Below, one piece after another: positions 35,646 to 47,076 of a stretch of DNA of 64,000 nucleotides. The stretch spans positions 125,706 to 189,705 of the forward strand of contig LNAC01001234.1 in the NCBI GenBank assembly GCA_002007465.1. The letters are read 5' to 3'. A model generated the notes under the pieces. The model was not told the origin of the DNA, searched no databases, and saw only the letters and a program-made list of their open reading frames with translations. The stretch is from Ailurus styani. Lineage: Eukaryota > Chordata > Mammalia > Carnivora > Ailuridae. The position numbers were made by a program, and so were the translations under genes. How positions within the stretch are numbered: the first letter of the stretch is position 1; every line of letters begins with the position of its first letter.

Positions 35646-35649
35646 CTAA

Positions 35650-35748
35650 CATACAGCATGATGACTATAGTTAATAATACTGTATTGTGTACCTGAAATT
35701 TGCAAAGAAAGTGAACTTCAGCATTCTCTCTTAAAAAAAAAAAAAGTA
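35650..35748 (+). repeat. Ancient L1 3' end with A tail
   Basis: 'gcatgatgactatagttaat', 'aatactgtattgtgtacctg' and a run of A at 35,733-35,745 match the 3' end of L1MA/L1MB-type elements. The next SINE is joined directly to this A tail. Confidence 0.7.
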
Positions 35749-35925
35749 GGGGGCAGCTGGGTGGCTCAGTCAGTTAAGCATCCTGCTCTTGATCTCAGTT
35801 CAGGTCATGATCTCAGGATCATTAGATTGATCCCTGAGTTGGGCTCTGCTCTGGGAGTGGAGCCTGCTTGGGATTCTCTCTCCCTCTCTCTCTGCTCCCC
35901 CCTACTTGCACATGCACGTGTGGAC

Positions 35926-35962
<37 letters not shown>

Positions 35963-35968
35963 AAAAAA
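35749..35968 (+). mobile_element. SINEC, old diverged type
   Basis: 'gggcagctgggtggctcagt', 'cagttaagcatcctgctctt', 'gatctcagttcaggtcatga', 'gtggagcctgcttgggattc' and a perfect (CT)n stretch of about 28 bp before the A tail. The 'cagttaagcatcctgctctt' head marks one of the oldest Can-SINE types in the window. Frames of 65-86 codons here are repeat-derived. Confidence 0.92.
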
Positions 35969-35969
35969 G

Positions 35970-37400
35970 TAAAGATGATAAGAGTAGAGACAAAACAGAA
36001 GTGCCTTCCCCATCCACATGAGTTATGTACTGAGGCCATTGCCCTTTTGTGGCTTAGCAAAATGATTTATTGATATTATGTCAAGTTGACTATTTCATCT
36101 AAAATATTTCCATTACCTGAAATAAACCTGCAAGCCCAAAACTACGTGCTCTGACTCTGTCCACCTTGTCGCTTTCGAGAGAGGTAGTGAGTTGCTGGCA
36201 AGATACTCAGGTACTTGAAAAAAAAGGTTTTTTGACTATTTCTTCTCATTCCTTTTAATGGAGGAAAGTTAAGCTTTAAAGAAATATGTTGGACTTTGAA
36301 TATAAATATTTTCAGTCCATGTTCATAAATCGGTGCAGCAGGTAAGATTCTCAAACATAATTTCCTGCAGTCTCTCACTGGTGTCCCCTGCCTCTTGTAT
36401 AACCCTTAACTTCCCCTTTGGAGATCCAGCCTTGTTATAGTCCCCGTCTGTTGGCTGACACACCATGTGACAAGCTCTCTGCTGCAAATTTGCACCCTAA
36501 ATCGCAGGAAGAGAGGAAACTCAGTAACTGTTACATTCTTTAAGTTCAAGATATGCATTCTCACAACACAGTGTGTATTCAGTCTACACTTGTCTCTAAA
36601 TATATTAGAAGCATCTATTTAAGATGCAGATTTCTGATGAACTCAAAACAAGAGATGGAACTCTAGAGTGTGCTGTATTAAGAGAAAATCCCTCTAAAAG
36701 AAAAGAAAAGGAATTGGCTTTCCTTCCTCATTTGCTGGCCTGTGAGGGCTGAAATATGTCGTACTTCTCCTTTCTCTTTAAAAAGACAGAAACTTCTTAT
36801 TCTTTAGGATTGTAAGGAAAACAAAGCTTTTTTTTGACTAAGGAATCAGTGAGATGCCCACTTTTCCTAATCTCACATTGACAATTAAAACCACTCTCTA
36901 TCCCAGGGAGATGAAGCCACTCTTCAGGTAATTTAAATAAAAACCCAAACAACACACTGACTACCACGGTCTTGTAATTTAGGAAAATAGATCTGCTGGT
37001 ATGCACTAGTCACACAATGAGCCCTTTTTATAGATATAAAAATTATGGGTCCACTTTAAGTTTTATCTTCCCATTAAACTGATGACCTTTGGCTACTGCC
37101 TCCTTTATGCACTGCAGGATCTTACTTTTCATAACATCTGGTGATCTTTACAATTTCCATTCTGACTTGTATTTGTTTTAATGTTAGTTTTATTGGGCTG
37201 ATATACACAAGAAATCATTTTAAATCTCATCTGATTTTCCTTCTGAGAAGTTTATGTGCTGTGTCCATGTGGCCAGCATCATCTAAAGAATGATGGAGGC
37301 ACATTTAAATCAAAGGCACTTCTCAGGTTTTTCCCATTACTGGAATTGTGGGGTGGGATAGTGAAAAGAAGGTTTGGGATTCACACAGAATTGCAGGTGA
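35970..37400. other. Non-coding DNA, no features seen
   Basis: No confident repeat or gene. Antisense frames at 36,142 and 36,797 have no motif and no splice context. Confidence 0.5.
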
Positions 37401-37404
37401 GAAA

Positions 37405-37555
37405 TAACCAAAAGAAGCTTCAGGATATAGATAGAAGTGGGTTCAAGGCCAACTCCATCACTGGACTACTTAACTAGATGAGCTATGTTGGCTCATTTTA
37501 GTCTGAGCCATAGTTTTCCCCTCTATAAAATGAATATCATAATAATTACAAGAAT
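37405..37555 (+). repeat. MIR SINE fragment
   Basis: 'agaagtgggttcaaggccaa', 'ctccatcactggactactta', 'ccctctataaaatgaatatc' and 'ataataattacaagaataaa' match the 5' two-thirds of MIR. Confidence 0.65.
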
Positions 37556-37557
37556 AA

Positions 37558-37690
37558 ACAGCAGTTATTGACTGCTACATGCCTTATACCATGTGTGGCA
37601 CTTTTTCTACTTTATTAAAAATCCATGAAATAGTCCTGTGAGATAGAAATAATTCCTTTCCTAGAGGAAATTGAGGCTAACAGAGGCCAA
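37558..37690 (-). repeat. MIR fragment, antisense
   Basis: 'tattgactgctacatgcctt', 'ataccatgtgtggcactttt', 'agtcctgtgagatagaaata' and 'gaggaaattgaggctaacag' are antisense MIR. It directly follows a sense MIR, forming an inverted pair. Confidence 0.7.
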
Positions 37691-37952
37691 ACAATACTAA
37701 TAAGGAATATATCCTGTTGTGTCCTCTAAAGACAGCACCCTTCCTGTTAAAATAGTACCGGGGCTGGCAAGTTTGTGTACAGGTCAAATGAGAGGCCGAA
37801 TAAGAAAGCATTTCCTAGACTGTGTACACACTAGTCCACCAAAGCTCAGGTGTTTGTGTATGGAGTGTGCTTTTCTGGAAAAATATATTTATACACTGAT
37901 AATTTTAAGGGTAACATGCTTCTTTGTAAATTCTTTAAAAACTATAAAGTGA

Positions 37953-38150
37953 GGGCGCCTGGGTGGCTCCGTCAATTAAGCATCTGCCTTCGGCTCAGGT
38001 CATGATCCCAGGGTCCTGGGATCGAGTCCCACATCGGGCTCCCTCCTCAGCGGGGAGCCTGCTTCTCCCTCTTCCTCTGCCTGCTGCTCTGCCTACTTGT
38101 GATCTCTCTCTCTCTCTCCGTCAAATAAATAAAAAAAATCTTTAAAAAAA
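37953..38150 (+). mobile_element. SINEC, older caniform type
   Basis: 'ggcgcctgggtggctccgtc', 'aattaagcatctgccttcgg', 'ctcagcggggagcctgcttc', 'tgcctacttgtgatctctct' and the A-rich tail with AATCTTT. The duplication 'ctataaagtga' flanks it (37,942-37,952 and 38,152-38,162). Confidence 0.95.
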
Positions 38151-38356
38151 CCTATAAAGTGATACTCACGAATACAAGGGTTAGTCTTGGGCAAATTTGT
38201 AGTTTGCTTCATGTACCACTCCTCATTTACTAACAGCAGGCTTTTCCTTTTGTAAAAGAGCCCCAAATTTTAAATTTTATGAATACATACAATTCCTTCC
38301 CCCATTGTCCCTCATGTGAGGTGGGGGGGGATGGGGTTGATCAATTTCTAATTTTA

Positions 38357-38562
38357 TTTTTATTTTTAATTTTTTTTAAAGATTTTATTTATTTATTTGA
38401 CAGAGACACAGCGAGAGAGGGAACACCAGCAGGGGGAGTGGGAGAGGGAGAAGCAGGCTTTCCCGCAGAGCAGGAAGCCCCATGCAGGGCTTGATCCCAG
38501 GACCCCGGAATCATGACCTGAGCCGAAGGCAGATGCTTAACGACTGAGCCACCCAGGCGCCC
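38357..38562 (-). mobile_element. SINEC, older caniform type, antisense
   Basis: 'aaagattttatttatttatt', 'gcgagagagggaacaccagc', 'ggagaagcaggctttcccgc' and the head 'cttaacgactgagccaccca'. A perfect 15-bp duplication 'caatttctaatttta' lies at 38,342-38,356 and 38,563-38,577. It faces the next SINE head-to-head. Confidence 0.96.
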
Positions 38563-38608
38563 CAATTTCTAATTTTAAAATAAAGAATTTTTTTTAAAAA
38601 GTATCATC

Positions 38609-38824
38609 GGGCGCCTGGGTGGCTCAGTGGATTAAAGCCTCTGCCTACGGCTCAGGTCATGATCTCAGGGTCCTGGGATCGAGTCCCGCATCGGGCTCCC
38701 TGCTCAGCAGGGAGCCTGCTTCCTCCTCTCTCTCTGCCTGCCTCTCTGCCTACTTGTGATCTGATCTCTCTCTCTCTCTGTGTCAAATAAATAAATAAAA
38801 TCTTTAAAAAAATAAAAATAAAAT
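38609..38824 (+). mobile_element. SINEC, young mustelid-type
   Basis: 'ggcgcctgggtggctcagtg', 'gattaaagcctctgcctacg', 'ctcagcagggagcctgcttc', 'tctgcctacttgtgatctga' and an AAATAAATAAATAAAATCTTT tail. A perfect duplication 'aaaaagtatcatc' lies at 38,596-38,608 and 38,825-38,837. Confidence 0.96.
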
Positions 38825-39127
38825 AAAAAGTATCATCAATTATCATCATCGTTAGATGAAAAGAAGGGATATTTTTGCTCCAGAAAAGGAAGAATGTAAT
38901 CTCAGAACAAAGTGTGGTCCTTTAAACTGGACACACTTAGTGGTAGGAGAAACTCTTGACATTGTCTTTGATCTTTTTATTTTGCTGCCAGACAGGGAAA
39001 CTCCATCATGGATCAGCATGGGTCACCAGACCAAATTTGAAGACCATTATTTTAAAAGCCACAAGGGATGCTGAAAAATTATGGACAGGAAGCAAACAGA
39101 CCTAGGTGAGAACGCATGTTTGCTTTT

Positions 39128-39335
39128 AGTAGTTCAGAATAGCGATTCAAAGCATGGGCTCCAAAATTAGGCTGTCCAGGCTTAACTTCTCCCTCTTCTT
39201 CAAGATATATCAACTTTCTTTAAGTTCCTAAGTCTCACCATTCTCTACAGGTAAAATGGGTATAATAATAATGACTGTGATTATTTGTGAAAATTAAATA
39301 GGATAACTTGTCCAGGAACCAACACAATTAGCCCT
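39128..39335 (+). repeat. MIR SINE
   Basis: 'gattcaaagcatgggctcca', 'attaggctgtccaggcttaa', 'aggtaaaatgggtataataa', 'taatgactgtgattatttgt' and 'caggaaccaacacaattagc' run through the MIR in order. Confidence 0.82.
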
Positions 39336-39429
39336 CAAAAATTTAGGTTTTAAAATTAACTTATTGTTAATATATTATTATTAACAATTCTCATTATTAT
39401 TTTATTCTTATTTCTTCTTATTAATTTAT

Positions 39430-39535
39430 TTAGCTTCTTTGATTTTCAGTTTTCCCATCTATAAAATGGAGATTAAAAATAACCAGCTTGCACGGTTGTT
39501 GTGTAGCTTAAATGAGATGATGCCTTTGGCTCTTC
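39430..39535 (+). repeat. MIR core fragment
   Basis: 'tttgattttcagttttccca', 'tctataaaatggagattaaa' and 'cggttgttgtgtagcttaaa' match the MIR core. It is a second, separate MIR about 95 bp after the first. Confidence 0.6.
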
Positions 39536-42394
39536 CCAACCCCTCTTTGGTGTCCTACTTGGAATTCTGTCCCAGGTTCCACCCAATCCCCCTATCATGT
39601 TACCTGTTCCATTTGTTTGTCCCTAAAAGTCCTGAATGCTTGAAGGCAATTTCATCAACATACCACCTTGGGAAATTTTAAACAAGCACACTAAGAAATC
39701 CTAAAAGCAAAACACATGCATGATGATCACAAAAAATTCAGTGATGTCTATTTTGGAGCTCCGCTTAAAAAGTATTATGAATAAGTATTATAATAAAAAA
39801 AACTCTCCAGCTTGGATATAATAAGTAATGGTAAGACCACAGGCTTGCTTTCTTTTCTACCTAAATCTACATTTTTAGGCATTCATTAGCCTGGGCAATC
39901 AAGGAGTCAGCCAAGATGCTGTGCATCTCCCTTACCTCTTGCTCACTAGTCACCATGGTGGTTATGTCTGGATCGTGACCCTTCTTTTGACTAATTTAGG
40001 GTGGAGTCTTTGGTTCTGGACAGTGATGGAGTAAAAAAAGGAGAGATAAACAGCCTATATTGCTATAATCATGGCTCCTCAATGAAGAAAGTCTTATTTT
40101 CTTTCTAACACACATCTCTCTATTCAAATCTAAAATTGTTTAATCCACCGTGGGATGGAACTGATATTCCTGTGTGATACTGGAGAAGTCCCGTCTCTTT
40201 TATTTCTTCATTTAAATGATGAAGGAGTTGGATTAGTAGACCTAAGATCTGCTCTAATCATCTACAAGAATGTGTACCAAGGAGTAGGGAATGGTACAAG
40301 GTTATTTTAGAAGACCACAAGTAAGTGACTGAGAAGAGGGAACATGATAGGGAGGTATTATGTTCTTTTGAAAATTCCTCAGATATACAAGTAAATCATG
40401 GGCTAACATAAATTAACATGAGTAGAACTTAAAAATTAAAGAAGGCTGGGAACAGGTATGCATATATAAAGTTGATGGTGAGAGATAACTTTTATTGGCA
40501 AACCCTGGTATATTAAAACTAGAGGTTTTACCTGAACTTTTGAGGTGGGCCCTTTTAACAAATATGAAGAAGAGCTCAAATGTATTTTTCTTGTTTTGCT
40601 AGAGGTGGCAGGGTAGGGGTGTGGGGGGAAGAGCTTAGAAAAATCCATGACTGTTAAATCAAGAGAGAAGTAGCAAAGAAAGTAGGCTCTGTCTCATCTT
40701 TCAAGGTTCAACATGCTATCACCAGTCAGTCTGCTCTGAATCATAACCTTTCTAAGTTTGTCAACTTTGGATTTCTGGAAGGGAAAAATTTAGGCAGGGT
40801 ATAAATGAATTCTATAATGCTATGTTTATGAACTTTTGGGCTTCTGCTAAATTGATTTGACTAATTTACTTGTTTGAGGGTTACCTAAACTGAATGGAAT
40901 GGTGACCTGTCCTCTTCTATTAGGGACACTGATCAATCTTCAAAAGCATTCAAGATGAGTTTTTGTGTTAAAGACCAAGTGCTTTTATTATTGTTTTCCT
41001 AACCTAAGGGGATATTTTGCATTATTGAGGGCAATATAAATATTATTCTGTAACAGTTTGAGGTCGAGAAAGGGCAAAGATCCTGAAGTGTTTTTTTCTT
41101 AAGTGCTTAGAATATAGCATCATGTCAAATTGACAGAAGAAATGTTAAGAATAGATTTTCTTTTCCAACTACATTGAAGTAAAACATATAAAAGTATCTC
41201 CTTGTGCTGTATACACATTTTTTTCCTCCTCTTCTTTTTCTCCATGAATTTGATTACACTTTCCTGCAACTTTGGAGGATAAAAGCTTCTCACTTTCTGG
41301 TGCATTCATTTCCTGGCCTCTAAAATGATAATTTACTGCTGGAAAAATGACTTGATTCACAGGGAAATTGGATAATCTAATGTAAAGCGGTTAGGTTCTA
41401 GATCAATATTCTGTGAAATATCCCTGACACACATGTTTTCCTATTCTTTCTTTCATTATTCTTAAAATGAGCTGTCACAGTGGGGGGGGGGAAGCTTTAG
41501 AGTAAAACATATTACACAATAGAATGCATGAAAAATTTAAGAGCAGTAAATAAAAGAATTATAATATTAGAAAATAAAATAACCTCAGATATGGTAAATA
41601 AATTAAAACAGATTGGAGATGGCAAATAAAAATCACTTGCAAATGGCTGAGCATCTTGAACATGGAAGTACACACAGATTTTCCTTTGAGTATCTGATCA
41701 GATCTCTCCTGTTGCACAAGTACTCCGAGTGCCAACATAGTCATCGCATAGGGAAATGAGACCACGTAGAACACATGGAAAAGAATTGGCATGCTCCAAA
41801 ATAGATCTTGGAAAGTTTATCATCTCCAAATGAGTGAATAGGAAACTTGACCATTTTTAGACTAATTAAAATTCGATGTATTTGTACTTGCCATTTTTAG
41901 ACCGTGTTTTCCCCCCACATCATTAAGACCATATATATCATGGGTTTCTGACTAATTTTCATGTAAGTAATCAAAATATAGTTAGGAAATTCTATTTTAA
42001 ACCATATTTTGTTAAGAGGTGTGTTTTGCCTTTTTGCAGCAGAAAATGCACCTTTAAAATAATAAAAACAGATTAAGTTTTTAAACTTGACTCTGCTTTT
42101 TATGAATGAGGTATCAGCTTGGCAAAGTACAATTTCCTCTTCTCGTAAACCACAGGGCAGAGTGGAATACTATTAGCATGGGTACATCTCATGACCGCTG
42201 TAGAGATTCATATTTAGAACAAATTAGGAAAACCACTATTTAATTCTTTTAATTTTCTGGAAAAAAGAGAGAAATCCATGGATCTGCTGTTGAAAGACAG
42301 GCAAGAATGCAAAACTGAAAAACATTTTATATCATTATAACAAACTTTGTTAAGATTTCAACATAAATTTATAATAAGCACATTCCCCTTTCTG
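39536..42394. other. Non-coding DNA, mostly repeat-free
   Basis: About 2.9 kb with no confident repeat or gene. There is a short G run at 41,481-41,490. Frames of 60-77 codons on the minus strand have no motif. Confidence 0.45.
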
Positions 42395-42670
42395 CATTTA
42401 CTTACTCTCTGGAGCCAGACCTCCTTGATTTCATTTCCAAAGCTGTCATGGATTAGCTGTGCGTTCTTCCATAGGTTACTTACCTCTCTGTGCTTTAGTG
42501 TCTTCATTGGGTAAAGAGGATAATAACAGTACCTACCTGAGAGCGCTGCTGTGAAGATTAAGTATGTTAACATCTATAATATATTTATATCTTTATATAT
42601 ATTTATGTAATATACATAAGACCATCACTGGCTCATAGTAAGTTCTATGTAAGTGTTACTATTACTGTTA
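42395..42670 (+). repeat. MIR SINE, full length with AT insertion
   Basis: 'tctggagccagacctccttg', 'tggattagctgtgcgttctt', 'gtaaagaggataataacagt', 'acctacctgagagcgctgct' and 'catcactggctcatagtaag' span the element. An AT-rich tract of about 45 bp (42,575-42,620) interrupts the 3' part. Confidence 0.85.
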
Positions 42671-42756
42671 TTACCATTACAACCGTCATTAAAATATTTC
42701 AATAAATCTATTTTTTATCCAAGTTTCCTAGAAGGGTTTTAAAAGATACTCTTCTT

Positions 42757-42884
42757 TTTTTTTCAGGATTAACTTTTTATTATTTTTTTTATTAATTTTT
42801 TAAATTATTTGCCCCAGGGGTACAGGTCTGTGAATCATCAGGCTTACACCTTTCACAGCACTCACCATAGCACAAACCCTCCAG
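42757..42884 (-). mobile_element. Short 5'-truncated L1, antisense
   Basis: 'ttatttgccccaggggtaca', 'ggtctgtgaatcatcaggct' and 'cagcactcaccatagcacaa' are the antisense 3' end of carnivore L1, about 128 bp including the T-rich tail. The 12-bp duplication 'gatactcttctt' lies at 42,745-42,756 and 42,885-42,896. Confidence 0.88.
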
Positions 42885-42899
42885 GATACTCTTCTTAAA

Positions 42900-43620
42900 A
42901 GCTGGAAATTACACTGTTGGGAATCTGATATTGATCAAAATTTCACGTTGGGCTCTATTTAGACTATGGGCTGGTCAAGCCCAACACCATAATTTAACTT
43001 CTAAGACTCTACCATGTATAAATTGGTTAAAATGAAGGGGTGTCCTCATTCCAGCTAGTTTCACATACTGCAACTTGAAATACTTATTAAAAAATCTCAT
43101 TTGAACCAAATAATTTGTGAAAAGTTCTTACTGAGAAATGCCTACCTTTATGCACTGGCAAGAAGGCAGCCAGGTGAAATACATAGTTGATAAAAACTTC
43201 AGATTCAATAAAGGCCATGAACAGTAGATAGAGTTACAATAACTTACAGAGGTGATTTGGTTTTTTAAAACTCCTATCCTCCAGATTTAATCCATAGATT
43301 AAATTTAGCTCTTATAAGCTTGGGTATGGTTTTGCCTTAGCAGGTACTAGTCCCCTTTAATCTCGTGGATATGACACCAGATGGTCAATCCTACTATGAA
43401 AAGTTTCATGGAGATTTGAGTTTTATCAAAAAGGCTCACCTGCCCCCAAGTCACACTTGCATCACTACTTAAAATTCCTGCTATTATCTTCACTTCCTTT
43501 CAAAAAAGCAGATTTTCCAAAGATTTTCAGCCAGATATCAAGAGTTGGTGTACCATAAAAAGGTCTTAGGTCACATAGATTGAGAAATGCTGTGGATAGG
43601 ACAAGATTAAATAGATGTAT
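42900..43620. other. Non-coding DNA, no features seen
   Basis: I recognise no gene or named repeat here. Confidence 0.5.
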
Positions 43621-43624
43621 TCCT

Positions 43625-44350
43625 TCCCTTTGTTGAATAGATACTTATTTAAAGTGCTGGAAATTAAGACAGTTAACAAGACAGACCTCGTGGAATTTAT
43701 ATTTTAATGCAGGTGATAGAAAAAGAAAAGATAGAAAGAAGAAAAGAAATGTGAGGTCAGACACAAAAATAAAATCCTTATAGACTGTATTGACTATTAT
43801 GAAGAAAATAAGCAAGTTGCTGAGGTAGAGATTAGTAGGGCGACACGTACTTCAGAAAGTGCAGGGACTGAGGCGGGCCTCTTTGAGTGAGTGACAGTTA
43901 AGCTAAAGCCTGAAGTAAGAGATGCAGCTAGCCATGTGAAAATGGGTGAAAGAACATTCCAGAGGGAGGGAACGGCTGCGGTGAGGGCATGAGTGGGAAA
44001 GGGCGTGGTGTCTTCTAGTAAATGGATCAAGATCAGCATGGTGGAGTGAGTGGTCCAGGTAGTTGAGCCTGGAACAATAGCCTGTAGCTGCCCAGTCACA
44101 GAGGAACCTGAGGACACAATGACGAGTGTGAGAGTGGATACATACAGGTGTCCTCGGAAGCTGTTAAGCGGTTGTGGACAGAGGGGATATCTGATCTGGG
44201 TTACATGTGAGGATTCACTTTGGGTGCTGAGCAGAGAACATGGCGGGAGAGGCACAAGGGCTCAGAAGCAGGCCACAAAGGAAGCTGTTGGGGTGGCCTG
44301 GGCAAGAGATGACAGCGAGGGGTCTACATTACAAGTAGTGGGTATGCAGT
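43625..44350 (-). repeat. L2 LINE, antisense, about 0.7 kb
   Basis: 'agacagttaacaagacagac', 'ctcgtggaatttatatttta', 'gccatgtgaaaatgggtgaa', 'agaacattccagagggaggg' and 'ggcctgggcaagagatgaca' follow the antisense L2 3' region in order. The 152-codon minus frame (43,797-44,255) is the relic of L2 3' coding sequence, not a host gene; its interrupted counterpart frames show decay. Confidence 0.8.
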
Positions 44351-45230
44351 GAAGCCCACTTCTCACAGCTTTCAATAGGCTGATGTGTAGTGTAGAGTTT
44401 CAAGTTGGGGAATAAAGATCCAGACTGATTTGATTGAAGAACACACAGCAGGAAATGCCAGGTTTAAGAATTAGCTCCTAAATCATTGATAATGCAAATT
44501 TTTTTTTTCCTGAAGGAAATAAAGGTTTATTCCATGACTGTATTACCTGCAGGGAGCAGTGTTTATAGGAATAGAGTAAAAGAAAAGCAATTGATTTTGG
44601 CAAGCAGAAAGGAGCCGCGGGGGAGGTTGTGGAAAGACTCAAGCAGTAGGGTTTTTCCTTAGGAAAGCAGGCTTCAGGAATAAATGGGAATACTATGAGT
44701 GGGAGGTGTTTGGGAAGCTAAGAGAAGAGAAGGGACACTAGAGAGAGGCTCTGCCTCTTATGCAATATAGTTTGGGGCCTCTTATTTATATGTCCAACTT
44801 TCCCTGTGGTTTTGCATAAGGCCATTCACGCGAATATTTTTTTTTTGCAAATGTTCATGAATTCCTGCAGCTCTGCAGGCTTTTCAAGGAGAGCACTGGA
44901 CGTGGAGTCCACAGGCTGGAGTTCTCAAGGCAGCACTGTCGCCTAGTGGTGGAGAAATATGCCTTCTCTCCTCTTTCATGAGAGCACTGAACTCCTAATC
45001 AATAATAAAGATAAACTATTAGTTACCAAGAAAATGTATGACATTACCTCATATACGAGGAATGCCTCTTTAACAAATTAAAATGCAGCTCAATGAGGCT
45101 ATAAGTTCCAGTTTTGATATTTGCTGACTCCAAGTTGCTACTCCTCAAATTTCCCCAGATTATTAATATTTTAGTAGCTAAGAAGAAATGCCAAGTTTCT
45201 CACTGACCTTCTATTTACTAAAATAATATA
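44351..45230. other. Non-coding DNA
   Basis: No confident repeat. A G-rich transcribed-looking stretch at 44,580-44,760 has no open frame of note. A 'cgcctagtggtgg' word at 44,941-44,953 is a weak CTCF-like match. Confidence 0.4.
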
Positions 45231-45234
45231 TCTA

Positions 45235-45790
45235 ATTTGCAAGAATATACATTTTCCTCATTGGATGCAATAAAATTATTTTCATTTTGAATGGGAAGAA
45301 AAGCAACACAGTAAATTCTTGTTCTTCCTGAATTGGCCCTCGAGCAACAATGATCAGTCACCACTTTGCTGGGATTTTGCCTTAATGCCATCTTTGCAGT
45401 CTATATGATGTTAGGAATGAAAAAGTGTTCTAATATTGTCCTGACCTTTTAGCCCTGTAGTAGGCCCAGGGAATGAGGTGCTAAAGCAATTTGCATTATT
45501 GTGTTCTCTGTGTCATGAATTTCTTTGAATCTTGAGCTAAAGAGATCCCATCTCAATGTCTGTAAACATAGATGTTTTGTACAATAGTCCCTTTATGCTC
45601 GCAAGAATTCTGTCTGTCAGACTTAAGGTTAGAAACAAATAATTATGCTGAAGTTTGGGTTAATTAATATATGAATCATGTCCATTTGAAATTTAAATTT
45701 GGCAGCAGGGCAATTTGCCTTTCCTTTTTCCCTTGCTGCCCCAGTTGACTTTATGAATACCCCGCTAGAGAGGAAATTTCCTCAAACAGC
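45235..45790. promoter_or_regulatory. Candidate conserved non-coding element
   Basis: A 550-bp repeat-free block rich in homeodomain-type words ('taattatgc', 'ttaattaatat') with a perfect octamer ATTTGCAT at 45,489-45,496 followed by 'tattgt', a Sox-like half site. Such density of AT-rich factor sites is typical of developmental enhancers. Conservation cannot be tested here, so this is inference. Confidence 0.3.
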
Positions 45791-46320
45791 AGAGCTTTCC
45801 TTTAACAATTAATACCAAAGAGCCTTTTTTTTTTCCTCCTATGGTAGTCCTGCAATAAGTGCTGTTACTTTTGGGCTCCAGGAAAGGATAAATATAGCTT
45901 TCATATTTGGAAGACACCAAATTCTTTTGTGTTTATAATAAATTAATTCAATGGGTACTTACTGAACTAGGTTGGAGGTCAGGTGAAAAAGCCTAAACTC
46001 CTAGAACTATATCACTTTTTGCTTTTTTATGTGGTGCCGGAAGTTCTAGCACATGTGTGTAGTCGTCTGGAACGTCCCCTTGCTACAGAGCAGGAGCCTG
46101 GACTACCACAGGGTATCCCAAAAGGCCAGGTCGTGGTGGTCACGGTTACAACCACAGCTCCTGCAGCCCAACTGGGTTGGAAAGCTGAGCTGAAAACCTC
46201 CAGAGAGAGTGACTTAAAAGTCCATGGAGAGGGGCTCCTAATTCTGTTATTGAAGGCTCTGATCATTCAAGACAATTAATAAATAAAAATTATAATACAA
46301 ATATCTCTCAATCACCATCA
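45791..46320. other. Non-coding DNA
   Basis: Overlapping open frames on both strands at 45,983-46,279 (98 and 79 codons) in a GC-richer patch show no recognised product. Confidence 0.4.
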
Positions 46321-46324
46321 AAAT

Positions 46325-46520
46325 GTTATTTGGCTGCAGTAGTGGAGCACAATCTTTTGGCATTGGGTAAACTTACGTTTGAATTCGAGCCCTGGTGTTT
46401 CAGAGATGCATGAACGTGGGTGCGTTATGTTAGCTTTCTGAGTCTCTCTCCTCATGAGATGGGCTGGATAAGTCCCTGTATGATTGTCATGATAATGACT
46501 AAGCATCACTGTATCCAGCA
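46325..46520 (+). repeat. MIR SINE
   Basis: 'ttggctgcagtagtggagca', 'acttacgtttgaattcgagc', 'gctttctgagtctctctcct' and 'tgattgtcatgataatgact' follow the MIR order with strong divergence. Confidence 0.6.
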
Positions 46521-46825
46521 CACAGTCGGGCTCAGTGACCTGTAGCTGTTTTTGTTATTATTTTAGTGGTATTCCTAAAGTCTTGGAGACACTAATTTAC
46601 TGACGATTAGTTATTCAAACAATTTAGGATTAATTGCTTCCAGGGCTTTGGTCCATACTGGGAGCATGAGAAGGCAAGTCCCATGTTTTTCCCCCCTGCC
46701 TACAGAGGTGTAAATACTAGCTAACTAGCTTCAGCCTAGTGTGAGAGGCACGGGAGGCATAGAGGTATATACTTTGCATCTAAGAAAGTGTATGGGGGGC
46801 AGCTGGGAAACATTTCTGCATGCTT

Positions 46826-47019
46826 TTTTTTTTTTTAAAGATTTTATTTATTTATTTCACAGAGGGAGAGAGATCACAGGAGGCAGAGAGGCAGGCAGGG
46901 NTGGGGAAGCAGGCTCCCCGCTGAGCAGGGAGCCCGATGCGGGCCTCGATCCCAGGACCCTGAGATCATGACCTGAGCCGAAAGCAGAGGCTTTAACCCA
47001 CTGAGCCACCCAGGCGCCC
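46826..47019 (-). mobile_element. SINEC, young mustelid-type, antisense
   Basis: T-rich tail, 'aaagattttatttatttatt', 'gaagcaggctccccgctgag', 'gagcccgatgcgggcctcga' and 'ctttaacccactgagccacc'. The duplication 'cattyctgcatgctt' lies at 46,811-46,825 and 47,020-47,034. One undetermined base is at 46,901 in the body. Confidence 0.95.
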
Positions 47020-47076
47020 CATTCCTGCATGCTTAAGATGAATGCAATGTTCTGAATATGTAAGCTATGTTTTAGT

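Noticed and set aside
35761..36021. 86-codon + frame with serine/leucine repeats
   Set aside because: Lies wholly in a SINEC copy and its (CT)n tail.
44941..44953. Second CTCF-like word 'cgcctagtggtgg'
   Set aside because: Two or more mismatches to the core; too weak to list as a site.
45983..46279. 98-codon + frame with a valine/threonine-rich centre
   Set aside because: An equally open antisense frame overlaps it, and there is no splice context or known product.
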